Source: Thermopolyspora flexuosa (GTDB lineage: Bacteria > Actinomycetota > Actinomycetes > Streptosporangiales > Streptosporangiaceae). Taken from it: a DNA stretch of 64,000 bases. The stretch lies in the NCBI RefSeq assembly GCF_006716785.1, contig NZ_VFPQ01000001.1, forward strand, positions 1,302,001 to 1,366,000, in the 5' to 3' direction. Position numbers and translations under genes: made by a program. Shown here piece after piece: positions 9,784 to 18,499 of the stretch (the first letter of the stretch is position 1; every line of letters starts with the position of its first letter). A model generated the notes under the pieces. That model did no database searches. It was not told where the DNA came from and saw only the letters and a list, made by a program, of their open reading frames with translations.

Positions 9784-11043
9784 GTGTGTCCTGACCAAGG
9801 GCAACGGATCGGGGATCGGGAGCCTTCGACCGGAACGCCGCACGGCGGCGGCGATCGGGAGGCCCCGCCCAGGGCGCTGCGGGACGGCGGCGACGACCGG
9901 CCGCCGGGGGCGCGGACCGAGGAGGCCGCGCAGGGCCCGCCGGAGGCACCGCCGGACGCCGCCGGGCGGCCGGGCCGGGGCCGATGGGTACGGCGCCTGG
10001 CCGCGCCGGTGGCCGCGGCGGCGGTCGGCGCGGCGCTCGCCGTCGGCGGCGTCCCGGCCGGCCTGTACGACCCGCTCGCCTGCGCGGTCGCCGAGATCGC
10101 CTGCCCGCCGAGCCAGGACAACGGCGAGATCCCGGTGCTCCGCCCGATGAGCGCGGCCGAGGTGGCCACGGCCGGCGCGTACGTCGGGCTCGGCGACTCC
10201 TACTCCTCCGGCGAGGGCGCGTTCGGCGAGCAGGACGAGCAGGCGCCGGTCAACCCGGGCGCCACCGCGTGCCGCCGGTCCCGGGAGTCCTACGTGCCCC
10301 AGGTCGGCGAGGCGTACCGGTTCCCGGAGGGCGTGGAGTTCTGGGCGTGCGGCGGGGCCACCACCCGCGGGGTGCTGCGCGGCCAGCACGGGCACACCCC
10401 GCAGATCGAGCGGATCGGCCCGGCCACCAGCCTCGTCACGCTCACCCTGGGCGGGAACGACGCCGGGTTCTCCCCGGTGCTCACCGAGTGCTTCACCCGG
10501 GTGACCTGGTCCGACGCCTGCGTGCGGCAGGAGCCCGAGGTACGGCGGCGCATCGAGCGGCTCGGCCACGACCTGTACGAGGTGATCGCCGAGATCCGCC
10601 GTCGCGCGCCGCGCGCCCGGATCATCGTCGTCGGCTACCCCCGCCCGTTCCCGAAGAGCCCCGCCGAGGAGGTGCGGGGCCTCGGCCCGCTGCCCGCGGT
10701 GAGCCTCACCCCCGATGACCAGCTCTGGCTCAACCGCATGACCAAGGAGCTCGACGACCAGATCGCGCGGGTGGCGAACGGCATCGACCGGCTGATCGCC
10801 GCGTTCCGCGGCCAGGGCAGCGTGGAGTACCTCGACGCCTACGACGCGTTCGACGGCCACGAGGTCGGCACCGCGCAGCCGTACCTGAACGGCCTCGTGC
10901 TCGAGCTGGGCGTGCCGCCGGTCAATCCGCACAGCTTCCACCCCAACCGGGACGGCTACCGCCGCCTCGGCGAGCTGGTCAAGCAGCGCGTCGCGCAGGG
11001 CCCGGACCGGCCGCTGTACAACTACCGCGTCGAGACCCGCTGA
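9784..11043 (+). CDS. Secreted or anchored SGNH/GDSL esterase-lipase
   Basis: Serine esterase of the SGNH hydrolase superfamily, close to the actinobacterial secreted lipase type. The nucleophile motif GDSYSSGEG has its serine at residue 139; the oxyanion residues lie in GGNDAG, and the catalytic histidine in NPHSFHPNRDGY near the C-terminus. A 70-residue polar N-terminus precedes one hydrophobic segment (71-93) after RWVRR, so the enzyme is exported and perhaps membrane-tethered. GTG 9784 has an AGGAGG site at about 9770-9776. A second strong AGGAGG at about 9729-9734 precedes GTG 9740 in another frame, which does not encode the enzyme. Confidence 0.9.
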   Translation: MCPDQGQRIGDREPSTGTPHGGGDREAPPRALRDGGDDRPPGARTEEAAQGPPEAPPDAAGRPGRGRWVRRLAAPVAAAAVGAALAVGGVPAGLYDPLACAVAEIACPPSQDNGEIPVLRPMSAAEVATAGAYVGLGDSYSSGEGAFGEQDEQAPVNPGATACRRSRESYVPQVGEAYRFPEGVEFWACGGATTRGVLRGQHGHTPQIERIGPATSLVTLTLGGNDAGFSPVLTECFTRVTWSDACVRQEPEVRRRIERLGHDLYEVIAEIRRRAPRARIIVVGYPRPFPKSPAEEVRGLGPLPAVSLTPDDQLWLNRMTKELDDQIARVANGIDRLIAAFRGQGSVEYLDAYDAFDGHEVGTAQPYLNGLVLELGVPPVNPHSFHPNRDGYRRLGELVKQRVAQGPDRPLYNYRVETR

Positions 11044-11105
11044 CCTGCGCCGGCGCACCGGTACGACATGGCATGCGGCGGCGGCCGCCCGGGTACACGC
11101 GGCAT

Positions 11106-11822
11106 ATGCCGAGCCGACCGCCGTCCGCCGACCGCCTCGCCCTGCGCGACCGGTTCCTCACCGAGGCCGCCCGGGACCTGCTCGCGCACGACCGCCGCCT
11201 CGCCGGGCTGGCGGTCGAGGTGACCTTCGACGGCGGGGTTGCGCACGTGCGCGGCGAGGTCGCCGACGAGCGGCCGCTCATGCTGCTGCGCGAGCTGATC
11301 GGGCGGCTCGACGGGGTCTACGCGGTGTGGGACTGGGTGCGCGTCGCGGGCCGGGAGCCGGTCGTGCTCGACCTCGGCTGCGGCGAGGTGAAGCAGGATC
11401 CCGCGCACATCGGCGTTGACGTGCGGCCGACCAAGGCGGTGGACGTGGTCGCCGACGTGTCGGCCGGGCTGCCGTTCCGCACCGGGTCGGCCGACCGGGT
11501 GTTCGCCGTGCACGTGCTCGAGCACCTGCCCGACTACCTGCCGCTGCTCGCCGAGATCCGGCGGGTGCTGCGGCCGGGCGGCCTGCTGCACGTGCTCGCC
11601 CCGTGGTGGCGGCACGTCAACGCGGTCGCCGACCCGACCCACGTGCGGCTCATCGACGTGCAGACGATCAAGAACATCTGCCGCATGGCCTCGTTCCGCG
11701 CACTGCACGCCGGGTGCGACGGCGCGACCGTCTTCGCCGACCTGCAGCCGGTCGGCGACCGGCACGGCCCCGCGTGGGACGCCGAATGGGAGGCCGTGCA
11801 CCTCAGCCGGTTCTTCGACTGA
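11106..11822 (+). CDS. BON domain fused to a class I SAM-dependent methyltransferase
   Basis: Two-domain protein of 238 aa. Residues about 20-80 look like a BON domain: alternating strand-helix with AVEVTFDGGVAHVRGEV, then a helix and the GVYAVWDWVRV strand. Residues 85-238 are a class I methyltransferase with motif I VVLDLGCGE (86-94), an acidic post-motif HIGVDVRPTK and the LRPGGLLHVLAPWW region. BON domains usually bind lipid or act at envelopes, so it may bring the enzyme to a membrane or ligand; this is inference. ATG 11106 is preferred, with an upstream in-frame ATG/GTG at 11073 possible. The substrate is unknown. Confidence 0.8.
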   Translation: MPSRPPSADRLALRDRFLTEAARDLLAHDRRLAGLAVEVTFDGGVAHVRGEVADERPLMLLRELIGRLDGVYAVWDWVRVAGREPVVLDLGCGEVKQDPAHIGVDVRPTKAVDVVADVSAGLPFRTGSADRVFAVHVLEHLPDYLPLLAEIRRVLRPGGLLHVLAPWWRHVNAVADPTHVRLIDVQTIKNICRMASFRALHAGCDGATVFADLQPVGDRHGPAWDAEWEAVHLSRFFD

Positions 11823-11899
11823 TCCGGGCCCGGGACGGGACCGGGCCGCCGAGCGGATACGCTACATCGCGTGTGGTACGCCCTCGACCGGATAGCGCC

Positions 11900-12262
11900 A
11901 TGATCGGCTCGCTGGCGACCGGAATCATCATCGCCTCGCTGGTGGTCGCGCTCATCGCGCTGATCACCACGATCCGCAACCGGCCCGTCGGCCTGGTGCA
12001 GCTCGTGGGCCTCGGACTGCTCGAGGTGGCCCTGCTCGTGCAGGCGGTCATCGCGATCGCCAAGCTGATCTCCGGCGTGGAGATCGGCCAGACCGTGGTG
12101 TTCCTCGGCTACCTCGCCAGCACGGTCGTGATCCCGATCTTCGGCGCGTACTGGGGCATGATCGAGCGCACCCGCTGGGGCAGCGGCGTCGTCGCGGTCG
12201 CCTGCCTCGCGCTCCCGGCGCTCGTCGGGCGGCTCCTCCAGCTGTGGCAGGTGGTGGGGTGA
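11900..12262 (+). CDS. Small integral membrane protein, four helices
   Basis: Unrecognised 120-aa membrane protein with about four hydrophobic helices (residues 4-23, 30-52, 60-82, 95-115) and short loops. ATG 11900 gives a start right before the first helix; GTG 11873 in frame would add nine residues. Its stop overlaps the start of the next membrane gene as GTGA, so the two are translated together and may form a complex. No catalytic motif is visible. Confidence 0.75.
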   Translation: MIGSLATGIIIASLVVALIALITTIRNRPVGLVQLVGLGLLEVALLVQAVIAIAKLISGVEIGQTVVFLGYLASTVVIPIFGAYWGMIERTRWGSGVVAVACLALPALVGRLLQLWQVVG

Positions 12263-12720
12263 GCATGGACGGGACGCCGAAGCCCTCGGGCGCGAAGGCC
12301 CCCGAGCGCAACCCCGCGCCCACGAAGGGCCCCGAGGCGACCGGCGTGGGCACCGGCCCCGGCCGGGTGCTCGTGGCCGTGTACGCGTTCTTCTCCCTGG
12401 CCGCCGGGGCACGGGCCGGGGTGCAGCTCGCCACCCGGTTCGCCGAGGCGCCGGTCGCCTACTCGCTGTCCGCGTTCGCCGCGCTCGTCTACGTCATCCT
12501 CACCGTGGCGCTGATCCGCGGGGCCCGCCGTACCGCGCTCGTGGCGTGCCTGATCGAGCTCACCGGCGTGCTCGTGGTGGGCACGCTCAGCCTGTTCGTG
12601 CCGGAGGCGTTCCCGCGGGCCACCGTCTGGTCCGCCTACGGCGGCGGGTACCTGTTCATCCCGCTCGTGTTGCCGGTCCTCGGCCTCTACTGGCTGTTCC
12701 GCAACCGCTCGGCCGGGTGA
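12259..12720 (+). CDS. Integral membrane protein with polar N-terminal tail
   Basis: Unrecognised 153-aa protein: about 35 residues rich in Pro, Lys and Glu, then four hydrophobic segments spaced like a four-helix membrane bundle. It starts at GTG 12259, overlapping the stop of the upstream membrane gene; ATG 12265 two codons later is an alternative. The pair resembles partner proteins commonly found together in actinomycete genomes, but no function can be assigned. A strong hairpin follows it. Confidence 0.78.
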   Translation: MSMDGTPKPSGAKAPERNPAPTKGPEATGVGTGPGRVLVAVYAFFSLAAGARAGVQLATRFAEAPVAYSLSAFAALVYVILTVALIRGARRTALVACLIELTGVLVVGTLSLFVPEAFPRATVWSAYGGGYLFIPLVLPVLGLYWLFRNRSAG

Positions 12721-12735
12721 CGCGCGCCGCCCGAT

Positions 12736-12762
12736 CGCCGGTACGGCCGTGCCGTACCGGCG
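12736..12762 (+). terminator. Strong hairpin terminator with 12-bp stem
   Basis: Arms CGCCGGTACGGC (12736-12747) and GCCGTACCGGCG (12751-12762) are perfect complements with a three-base loop. It lies just after the two membrane genes. There is no U-run, as is usual in actinomycetes. The stem contains the recurrent GGTACGGC word. Confidence 0.75.
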
Positions 12763-12862
12763 GCCGGACGCCCGTGATCTTTCCGTGATCCCGGGACGGC
12801 GGGCGCACGCCCGGGGCAGACTGGCGGGCGAAGTCCGGCAAACGAGCGGAAAGAGCGATTGC

Positions 12863-13771
12863 ATGGCGCATGTCGCCTACAACGTCTCCGGCCTGTCCAA
12901 AACCTTTCCGAAGCAGCGGCGGCCCGCCAACGACGACCTCACCTTCGAGATCCACGAGGGCGAGATTTTCGGGTTGCTCGGCGACAACGGCGCCGGGAAG
13001 ACCACCCTCGTCCGGCAGCTGGTCAACCTGCTGCGGCCGGACCGGGGGACGATCGAGCTGTTCGGCAGGGACGTGGCCAAGGACCCCGGCTTCGTCACGA
13101 TGACCGTGGGCTACATGCCGCAGCGCGGCTCCGCGCTCAACCGGCTCACCGTCGCCGAGGCGCTCTACCTCACCGCGCACCTGCGCGGCCTGAGCCGCAG
13201 GCAGGCCGCGGCCGAGCGCGACCACCTGCTCGAGCTGCTGCGGCTCACCGGTATCCGCAACCGGTCGAGCGACCGGCTCTCCGGCGGACAGCGCAGGCTC
13301 GTCCAGCTCGCGGTCGCGCTGGCGGGACGGCCGCCGGTGCTCATCCTCGACGAGCCCACCAACGAGCTCGACCCGGCCAACCGGCGGTACGTCTGGGACG
13401 TGCTGCGCGACTGGAACGAGCGGCACCGCACCACGATCGTGCTCATCACCCACGACGCGATCGAGGCCGAGAGGGTGATCGAGCGGGTCGGCATCATGCG
13501 CGAGGGCCGGTTCGTCGCGCTCGGCCGGCCGTCCGACCTGAAGCGGGCGATCTCCCCGCGGCGGCACGTGGCGCTGTCGTTCCTCCCGGGCAAGGAGCCC
13601 GCGCTGCCGGACGGCATCGTCCCGTGGCGGCGCACCGAGGACACCTGGTGGCTCACCGTCGACCACGGCCGGGTGCCGGAGCTGCTCGCCGCGCTCGACT
13701 TCACCACCGTCACCGACATCCGGCTGCACTCGGCCACCCTCGAGGACCTCTACCTGCACTATGTCTCCTGA
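12863..13771 (+). CDS. ABC transporter ATP-binding protein
   Basis: ATPase subunit of an ABC-2 type exporter. Walker A is GDNGAGKTT near residue 41, the signature is LSGGQRRLVQLA, and Walker B/D-loop is VLILDEPTNELDP. A C-terminal extension of about 90 residues beyond the ATPase fold is typical of drug- or antibiotic-export ATPases. ATG 12863 gives a conventional N-terminus (AYNVSGLSKTF) although the frame is open further upstream. It overlaps the permease gene by 11 bases, so the two are one operon. What it exports is unknown. Confidence 0.92.
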   Translation: MAHVAYNVSGLSKTFPKQRRPANDDLTFEIHEGEIFGLLGDNGAGKTTLVRQLVNLLRPDRGTIELFGRDVAKDPGFVTMTVGYMPQRGSALNRLTVAEALYLTAHLRGLSRRQAAAERDHLLELLRLTGIRNRSSDRLSGGQRRLVQLAVALAGRPPVLILDEPTNELDPANRRYVWDVLRDWNERHRTTIVLITHDAIEAERVIERVGIMREGRFVALGRPSDLKRAISPRRHVALSFLPGKEPALPDGIVPWRRTEDTWWLTVDHGRVPELLAALDFTTVTDIRLHSATLEDLYLHYVS

Positions 13772-14537
13772 CGCACCGATCGCGGGCCGGCGTCCCCCGA
13801 CCCGGCGCGCCCAGTTCGTCGACCTGCTGCTCATCCAGCTGTCGAACCACCGCTGGTCGTGGCGCGGGATGATCGTCACCGGCATGGCGGTGCCGCTGGT
13901 GAACATGCTCGCGCTCGGCCTCGTCGGCAGGCCGTACGGGCAGGAGTACCTCGTCCACGTGCTGGCGGGCTCCATCGTGGTGGCGCTGCTGTTCCAGAAC
14001 CAGAACAACGTCGCGGCGAACTTCGCGTATATGCGGGCGATGGGCACCCTCGACTTCTTCGCCACCCTGCCCGTCCACCGCTACCTGCTCGTCCTCGCCA
14101 CGGTGATCGCGTTCTTCCTGCTGTCGGTGCCCTCGATCGTGGTGACCCTGCTCGCCGGGGCGCTCGTGCTCGGCGTGCCGGTGCAGGTGCACCCGCTGGC
14201 GCTGCCGGTGCTCCCGCTGTGCGCCGTCCCGCTCGCCGGGATCGGCGCGTTCGTCGGCGTGTCCGCCCGCACCCCCGAGATGGCCGGCTCGGTCACCCTG
14301 CTCATCACGATCGCGCTGCTGCTCATCGGCCCGGTGGTGGTGCCGCCCGCGCTGCTGCCGGACTGGGTGGTCCACACCGGGTACGCGAGCCCGGCGACCT
14401 ACGCCTCCTCCGCGGTCCGCCAGGTGCTGTTCGGGCCGGTGACCGGGCGGCTGTGGCTCGACGTCGGCGCGCTGGCGGCCCTGTCGTGCCTCACGCTGTG
14501 GTTCGCGGGCCGACGTGTGCAATGGCGGGAGCGCTGA
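13761..14537 (+). CDS. ABC-2 type transporter permease
   Basis: Membrane subunit partnering the ATPase immediately upstream. The 258-aa protein has six predicted helices, with an ABC-2 style layout: helix, short loop, helix (VLAGSIVVALLFQNQNN), then four further helices including the LLITIALLLIGPVVVPPALL segment. The motif YMRAMGTLDFFATLPVHRY before helix 3 is typical of this exporter family. The 11-base overlap with the ATPase gene supports coupled translation. Confidence 0.92.
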   Translation: MSPDAPIAGRRPPTRRAQFVDLLLIQLSNHRWSWRGMIVTGMAVPLVNMLALGLVGRPYGQEYLVHVLAGSIVVALLFQNQNNVAANFAYMRAMGTLDFFATLPVHRYLLVLATVIAFFLLSVPSIVVTLLAGALVLGVPVQVHPLALPVLPLCAVPLAGIGAFVGVSARTPEMAGSVTLLITIALLLIGPVVVPPALLPDWVVHTGYASPATYASSAVRQVLFGPVTGRLWLDVGALAALSCLTLWFAGRRVQWRER

Positions 14538-14656
14538 TCACCAAGACATGGCATGCTGGTCGTCGGCGAATACGCGGCCGACGGCCGGGATGCCGTCCTG
14601 TTTCGCCACCCCGGTCACAGGAGCCCGTGTTCGTTCTGTTATTCTCATGACAGTCA

Positions 14657-14677
14657 TCCCATGATTCCATCATGGGA
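14657..14677. terminator. Hairpin TCCCATGAT/ATCATGGGA
   Basis: Nine-base perfect arms separated by TCC. Located downstream of the ABC permease gene, it may act as its terminator, or as a protein-binding dyad. Confidence 0.5.
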
Positions 14678-14880
14678 CTGCAAGACGTACCGGCCTGATC
14701 GCCGTGGAGTCACGGCGAGGGGCACCGACGTCGTACGGCACCGCCTTCCGGGCCGCCATTCCGTAGTCTTGCCGCCGACGTGACCGGACCGTGTCGGCGC
14801 AATGAGCCGGAGCGGTGAGGGGGACGTGCCGACGCCGACCGGGCCATACGCACAGGCCGGATGGGCACGACTCGGGGGAA

Positions 14881-14933
14881 GGCGAGCGGACCGCCGTGGA
14901 AACGCTCGCCAATGGTACGGCGCAAGCCGTACC
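14881..14933. terminator. Two adjacent hairpins between convergent genes
   Basis: First: GGCGAGCG (14881-14888) pairs with CGCTCGCC (14903-14910). Second: GGTACGGC (14914-14921), loop GCAA, GCCGTACC (14926-14933); GCAA is a stable GNRA tetraloop. They lie 3' of the minus-strand GNAT gene and probably end its transcript. Confidence 0.65.
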
Positions 14934-14983
14934 GCCCCGGGGCCGGACGCGCCACCGGGCCGGTGGGCGGAGACGGCCGGGGG

Positions 14984-15523
14984 TCACTTCTCGCGGCGGA
15001 CGAGGTCGCCCACCTCGCGCCGGTACCGTGTCTCGGTGAGCGGGAAGCCGCGGCTGTCGTCCACCTTCACCGTGCCGTCGCAGCGCCATCCGGTGGCCTC
15101 GTAGAAGCGCCGCGCCCGCACGTTGCCGTCGAGGACCCACAGGGCCGCCCGCGGGTAGCCGGCCGCGGCGAGCCGGGCCAGCGCGGCGGCCATGAGGCGC
15201 CGTCCGATGCCCCGGCGCCAGACGCCGGGGTCGAGGTAGAAGGCCGCGATCTCGCCGTACACCGCGGGATCGAGGTCCTCGTCGCGAGCCGGGAGGATCG
15301 ACGCGAAGCCGACGATCCGGTCGTCGAGCTCGGCGACGAGCGTGCCCGCGCGCGGCCGGCGGTCGTCGGCGAGCAGCGCCGACCAGCGGTCCCGGCGCTC
15401 GGCCGGGTCGAGCCCGTCGAGGTGGTGCTGCGGGACCAGCCCGCGGTAGGCCGCCCGCCACGACCGCACGTGCACCTCGGCGATCCCCGCCGCGTCGGGC
15501 ACGGTGGCCTCCCTGATGCGCAT
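14984..15523 (-). CDS. GNAT family N-acetyltransferase
   Basis: Acyltransferase using acetyl-CoA, 179 aa. The N-terminal MRIREATVPDAAGIAEVHV strand and helix, and the acetyl-CoA loop VWRRGIGRRLM (residues about 102-112), are standard. It ends with the typical RRFYEATGW motif. The W-R-A-A-Y-R-G-L motif early in the protein resembles the RimI/ribosomal or antibiotic acetyltransferase subset, but the substrate is open. Thirteen bases separate it from the dehydrogenase gene upstream, so they are probably one operon. Confidence 0.88.
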   Translation of the reverse strand: MRIREATVPDAAGIAEVHVRSWRAAYRGLVPQHHLDGLDPAERRDRWSALLADDRRPRAGTLVAELDDRIVGFASILPARDEDLDPAVYGEIAAFYLDPGVWRRGIGRRLMAAALARLAAAGYPRAALWVLDGNVRARRFYEATGWRCDGTVKVDDSRGFPLTETRYRREVGDLVRREK

Positions 15524-15536
15524 GCCGCGGCCGCCG

Positions 15537-16532
15537 CTAGGGCCGCAGCAGGATCTTGCCGGTGGCGGGGTCGGCGAGTAGCCGCATCGCCTCGCCGTAC
15601 TCCTCGAGCGGCAGCTCGTGGGTGACGAGCGCGCGCAGGTCGAGCAGGCCCGCGTTGTAGGCGCGCACCGCGTGCGCCCAGGCGGCGGAGTTCGCCCCGG
15701 CGACCGCGTGGACGGTGAGCTGGCGGGCGACGAGGTCGCCCGGCGCGAGCGGCGTGCCGGGGCCGGCGGGGTGGCCGGCGAGCACGAGGGTGCCGCCGCG
15801 GCGGGTGAGCAGCATGGCCTCGTGCGCGCCGGCCGAGCCGCCCGCGGCCTCGATCACGACGTCGAACTCCTCGCCCGCGGCGCCGGGCGCCACGAGCGCG
15901 GCCGCCCCGGCGGCCACGGCCGGCTCGGCGCGGGACTCGCGCGGGTCGACGGCGACCAGCCGGGCGGGGGAGCAGGCGGCGAGCAGCCGGATGGCGAGCA
16001 CGCCGACCGTGCCCGCGCCGACCACGGCCACCCGGTCGCCGGGCCGTACCCCGGCGCGCAGCACGGCAGCGGCGGCGTGCGCCGCCGGGTGGAGCAGCGC
16101 GGCCGCGGCGAGGTCCGCCTCCGGGGCGATGCGGTGGAGCAGCCGCGCGGGGACGACCAGCCGGTCGGCGAACGCGCCGGGCTCGGTGAACCCGAACTCG
16201 CCGCCGGCGCCGGTGCACAGGTTGGTGTCGCCCTCCCGGCAGCGGTCGCACACCTGGCAGTTGCGCAGCACCTCCCCCGTCACGGCCACGCCGACGAGCC
16301 CGCGGTCGACCCCGGGGCCCGTGTGCAGCACGGTGCCGGACCACTCGTGGCCGGGCACAAGCGGGTAGGCGCGCGGATCCACCCCGGCGCCGCCCTCGAA
16401 CAGGTCGCGGTCGGTGCGGCAGACGCCCGCCGCCTCGACCCGCACCAGGACCTCACCCGGCCCCGGATCCCGCAGATCCGTCGTGACGATCCGCCACGAA
16501 CCCGGCTTCTCCAGCAACAGCGATCGGCTCAC
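15537..16532 (-). CDS. Zinc-dependent alcohol dehydrogenase (MDR family)
   Basis: Medium-chain dehydrogenase/reductase, 331 aa, oxidising an alcohol or polyol with NAD(P). GHEWSGTV marks the catalytic zinc site with Cys in AGVCRTD and His in GHE; the structural zinc cysteines are C-x2-C-x2-C-x7-C in NCQVCDRCREGDTNLC. The nucleotide fold has the glycine motif VVGAGTVGVLAIRLL. The protein is slightly short but complete. It is probably co-transcribed with the GNAT gene. Substrate is not readable from sequence. Confidence 0.9.
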   Translation of the reverse strand: MSRSLLLEKPGSWRIVTTDLRDPGPGEVLVRVEAAGVCRTDRDLFEGGAGVDPRAYPLVPGHEWSGTVLHTGPGVDRGLVGVAVTGEVLRNCQVCDRCREGDTNLCTGAGGEFGFTEPGAFADRLVVPARLLHRIAPEADLAAAALLHPAAHAAAAVLRAGVRPGDRVAVVGAGTVGVLAIRLLAACSPARLVAVDPRESRAEPAVAAGAAALVAPGAAGEEFDVVIEAAGGSAGAHEAMLLTRRGGTLVLAGHPAGPGTPLAPGDLVARQLTVHAVAGANSAAWAHAVRAYNAGLLDLRALVTHELPLEEYGEAMRLLADPATGKILLRP

Positions 16533-16681
16533 CGCGACGCACCTCTGCCCGTAGCCCTACCTGTGGCCCCGCCGGCCCGCCGCCGGCCTGGGCCGTCGCA
16601 CCGGAGATTACCGAGGATCCCCGCCGGTCAGGGTGCACATATCCGGACGATCAGGATTTGTCGCCCAGAATTCGGTCGCGG

Positions 16682-17254
16682 TCAGGGTTCCTTGCGCTCG
16701 CCGGCGAAGACCCGCAGCTGGAGGGCGAGCGTGGCGTAGTAGCCGACGAGGGTGGTGAGCTCGAACAGGCCGCGTTCGCCGAGGGCCGCGACGGCCTCGC
16801 CGTACTCGGCGTCGGTGAGCGTGCCCGCGCCGGCGAGGGCGGCGGTGGTGCGGACCGCGGTGCGCTCGGCGGGGTCGGCGAGCTCGGGGACGCGGCCCTC
16901 GCGCAGGGCGGCGAGCTCGGCCTCGGTGAGGCCGCAGGCGCGGCCGACCGCCTCGTGCGCCTCCCGCTCGAACCGGCTGCCCCAGTGCGCGGCGACCACG
17001 AGGATCGCCATCTCGCGGATCCGGTCGGACAGCACCGAGCGGTACCGCACGGCCGCGCCCAGCTCCTGCAGCGCGCCGCCGAGCGGCGGGCTGAGCAGCA
17101 TCGCGTTGAACGGCCCGCGCAGCCGCCCCTGCTCATCGGTGAGGGCGAACGCCTGCGGGCCGGTGCCGCGCGGCCCGCCGGTGATCGCCCGGTACAGCCT
17201 CGCCTGCTCCTCGTCGAGCTCCTCCGGCCTCAGGCCGGGCAGTCGCTGGGTCAT
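16682..17254 (-). CDS. Carboxymuconolactone decarboxylase (CMD) family protein
   Basis: CMD/AhpD-like helical protein, 190 aa. The core helices REMAILVVAAHWGSRFEREAH and LFELTTLVGYYATLALQL match the family, but the AhpD redox pair CxxC is absent; the position reads like HWGSRFE. So it is a CMD-type decarboxylase or hydrolase-like relative and not a peroxidase reductant. ATG 17254 is preceded by GGAGGAGG in ideal position, which rules out the longer frame. Confidence 0.83.
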   Translation of the reverse strand: MTQRLPGLRPEELDEEQARLYRAITGGPRGTGPQAFALTDEQGRLRGPFNAMLLSPPLGGALQELGAAVRYRSVLSDRIREMAILVVAAHWGSRFEREAHEAVGRACGLTEAELAALREGRVPELADPAERTAVRTTAALAGAGTLTDAEYGEAVAALGERGLFELTTLVGYYATLALQLRVFAGERKEP

Positions 17255-17363
17255 GCGCCTCCTCCGGTGCTCGGGCATGGGGCGGCCGGTCCCGTGGCCT
17301 TGCGCGCGGGCGCCGCCTTCCGGGTACAGCGTGCCCGCCGTACGGCCGGGCGGCACCCGCCGG

Positions 17364-18224
17364 TCAGCCCGCGAACCGGGCGGTGGGCAGGCCCGCCCCG
17401 GCGCCGGGCACGACGAACAGCGCGCCCGCGAGCGGCTGGGTGGCGAGCACCTCCTCGCCGAGGCCCTCGGAGGCGGTGGTGACGTACAGGTCGGTCAGGT
17501 CCGGGCCGCCGAACGCGCACGCGGTGACGTGCGAGACGGGCAGCTCGACCACCCGGTCGAGCTCGCCCTCGGGGGTGTAGCGGTGCACCGCCCCGCCGTC
17601 CCACAGCGCCACCCAGACGCAGCCGTCCGCGTCCACGGTGAGCCCGTCCGGCTGGCCCCGGGTCACCGCGGTGAGGGTACGGCGGGCCGTGACCAGGCCG
17701 GTCTCGCCGTCCACGTCGAAGACGTCGACGCGGCGCAGCGGGGTGTCGATGTAGTACATGCGCGAGCCGTCCGGGCTCCACCCGATGCCGTTGCTGATCG
17801 TGACGCTGTCGAGCACGGTGACGAACGAGCCGTCCGGCTCGACCCGGTTGAGCCGTCCCCCGCCCGGGCGGATGTCGTAGGCCATGGTGCCCGCCCACAG
17901 CCGCCCGGCGGCGTCCACCGCGGCGTCGTTGCCCCGCACGCCCTCGACCGGCCACTCGACCAGCCAGCGGAAGCCGCCGTCCGGGTCGAGCAGGCCGACG
18001 CCGTCGCGCAGGTTGAGCACGAGGCCGCCGCCCTCGCGCGGCTTGGCCGCGCCCACGTGCTGCGGCGTCTCGACGACCGTGTCGGCCCCGGTGGCGGGGG
18101 AGTAGGTGTGCACGCGGCGGGCGAGGATGTCCACCCACAGCAACGTGCCGGTGCGGTCGTCCCAGGTCGGGCCCTCGCCCAGGATGGCGCGGGCGGGCAG
18201 TGCGACTTCGGCCGCCAGGGGCAT
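17364..18224 (-). CDS. SMP-30/gluconolactonase family sugar lactonase
   Basis: Six-bladed beta-propeller hydrolase, 286 aa, that opens sugar lactones using a divalent metal. Family marks are the early ILGEGPTWD with its metal-binding glutamate, the central RGNDAAVDAAGRLWAGTM with the asparagine-aspartate ligands, and SNGIGWSPDG with the next asparagine, then QPDGLTVDADGCVWVA. ATG 18224 gives the usual N-terminus. It is divergent from a GH51 arabinofuranosidase, so L-arabinonolactone is a plausible substrate; that is inference from context. Confidence 0.9.
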   Translation of the reverse strand: MPLAAEVALPARAILGEGPTWDDRTGTLLWVDILARRVHTYSPATGADTVVETPQHVGAAKPREGGGLVLNLRDGVGLLDPDGGFRWLVEWPVEGVRGNDAAVDAAGRLWAGTMAYDIRPGGGRLNRVEPDGSFVTVLDSVTISNGIGWSPDGSRMYYIDTPLRRVDVFDVDGETGLVTARRTLTAVTRGQPDGLTVDADGCVWVALWDGGAVHRYTPEGELDRVVELPVSHVTACAFGGPDLTDLYVTTASEGLGEEVLATQPLAGALFVVPGAGAGLPTARFAG

Positions 18225-18377
18225 GGTGGTGTCCTTCGGTCGTCCTGCGGTCGGGAAGGCCCCGGCGGGTCGTGCACGGCCGGTGCGGGCGTCCCCGTGC
18301 CGCACGCCACGGGCCGCAACGATGGTAGACGAGACGATCTCCGATTACCGGGCGAAGAGTAAAGAGGCGGAGTAGCG

Positions 18378-18391
18378 CGACCGATCGGTCG
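18378..18391. promoter_or_regulatory. Perfect 14-bp palindrome, candidate operator
   Basis: CGACCGATCGGTCG lies between the divergent lactonase and arabinofuranosidase genes, where a shared operator would be expected. Symmetry is perfect. A LacI-like half site GAAACGCTCC at about 18411-18420 is nearby. The regulator is not in this window. Confidence 0.45.
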
Positions 18392-18499
18392 TTGTGGGTG
18401 AAGGGTGGATGAAACGCTCCCGCCTGCCCGGAGATGCCGGGTCTGCTCTAGGCTCCCCCGGATGGACCAGGTACGTGCGTACCGTGACGGGAGGTCGGA

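Larger units (their letters stand above)
14538..14983. other. 446-base region between convergent genes with three hairpins
   Basis: No gene is convincing here. It holds three perfect inverted repeats, annotated separately, suitable for stopping transcription from both sides. The stretch around 14630-14680 is distinctly AT-richer than the flanks. Confidence 0.6.

Noticed and set aside
15067-16344. Single long minus-strand frame joining the dehydrogenase and GNAT regions
   Set aside because: It is out of frame with both real proteins; each of those has intact motifs and its own start and stop.
18409-18425. LacI/CebR-type operator before the arabinofuranosidase gene
   Set aside because: Only one half (CGCTCCC) matches; the left side GATGAAA breaks the symmetry, so I kept only the perfect palindrome nearby.
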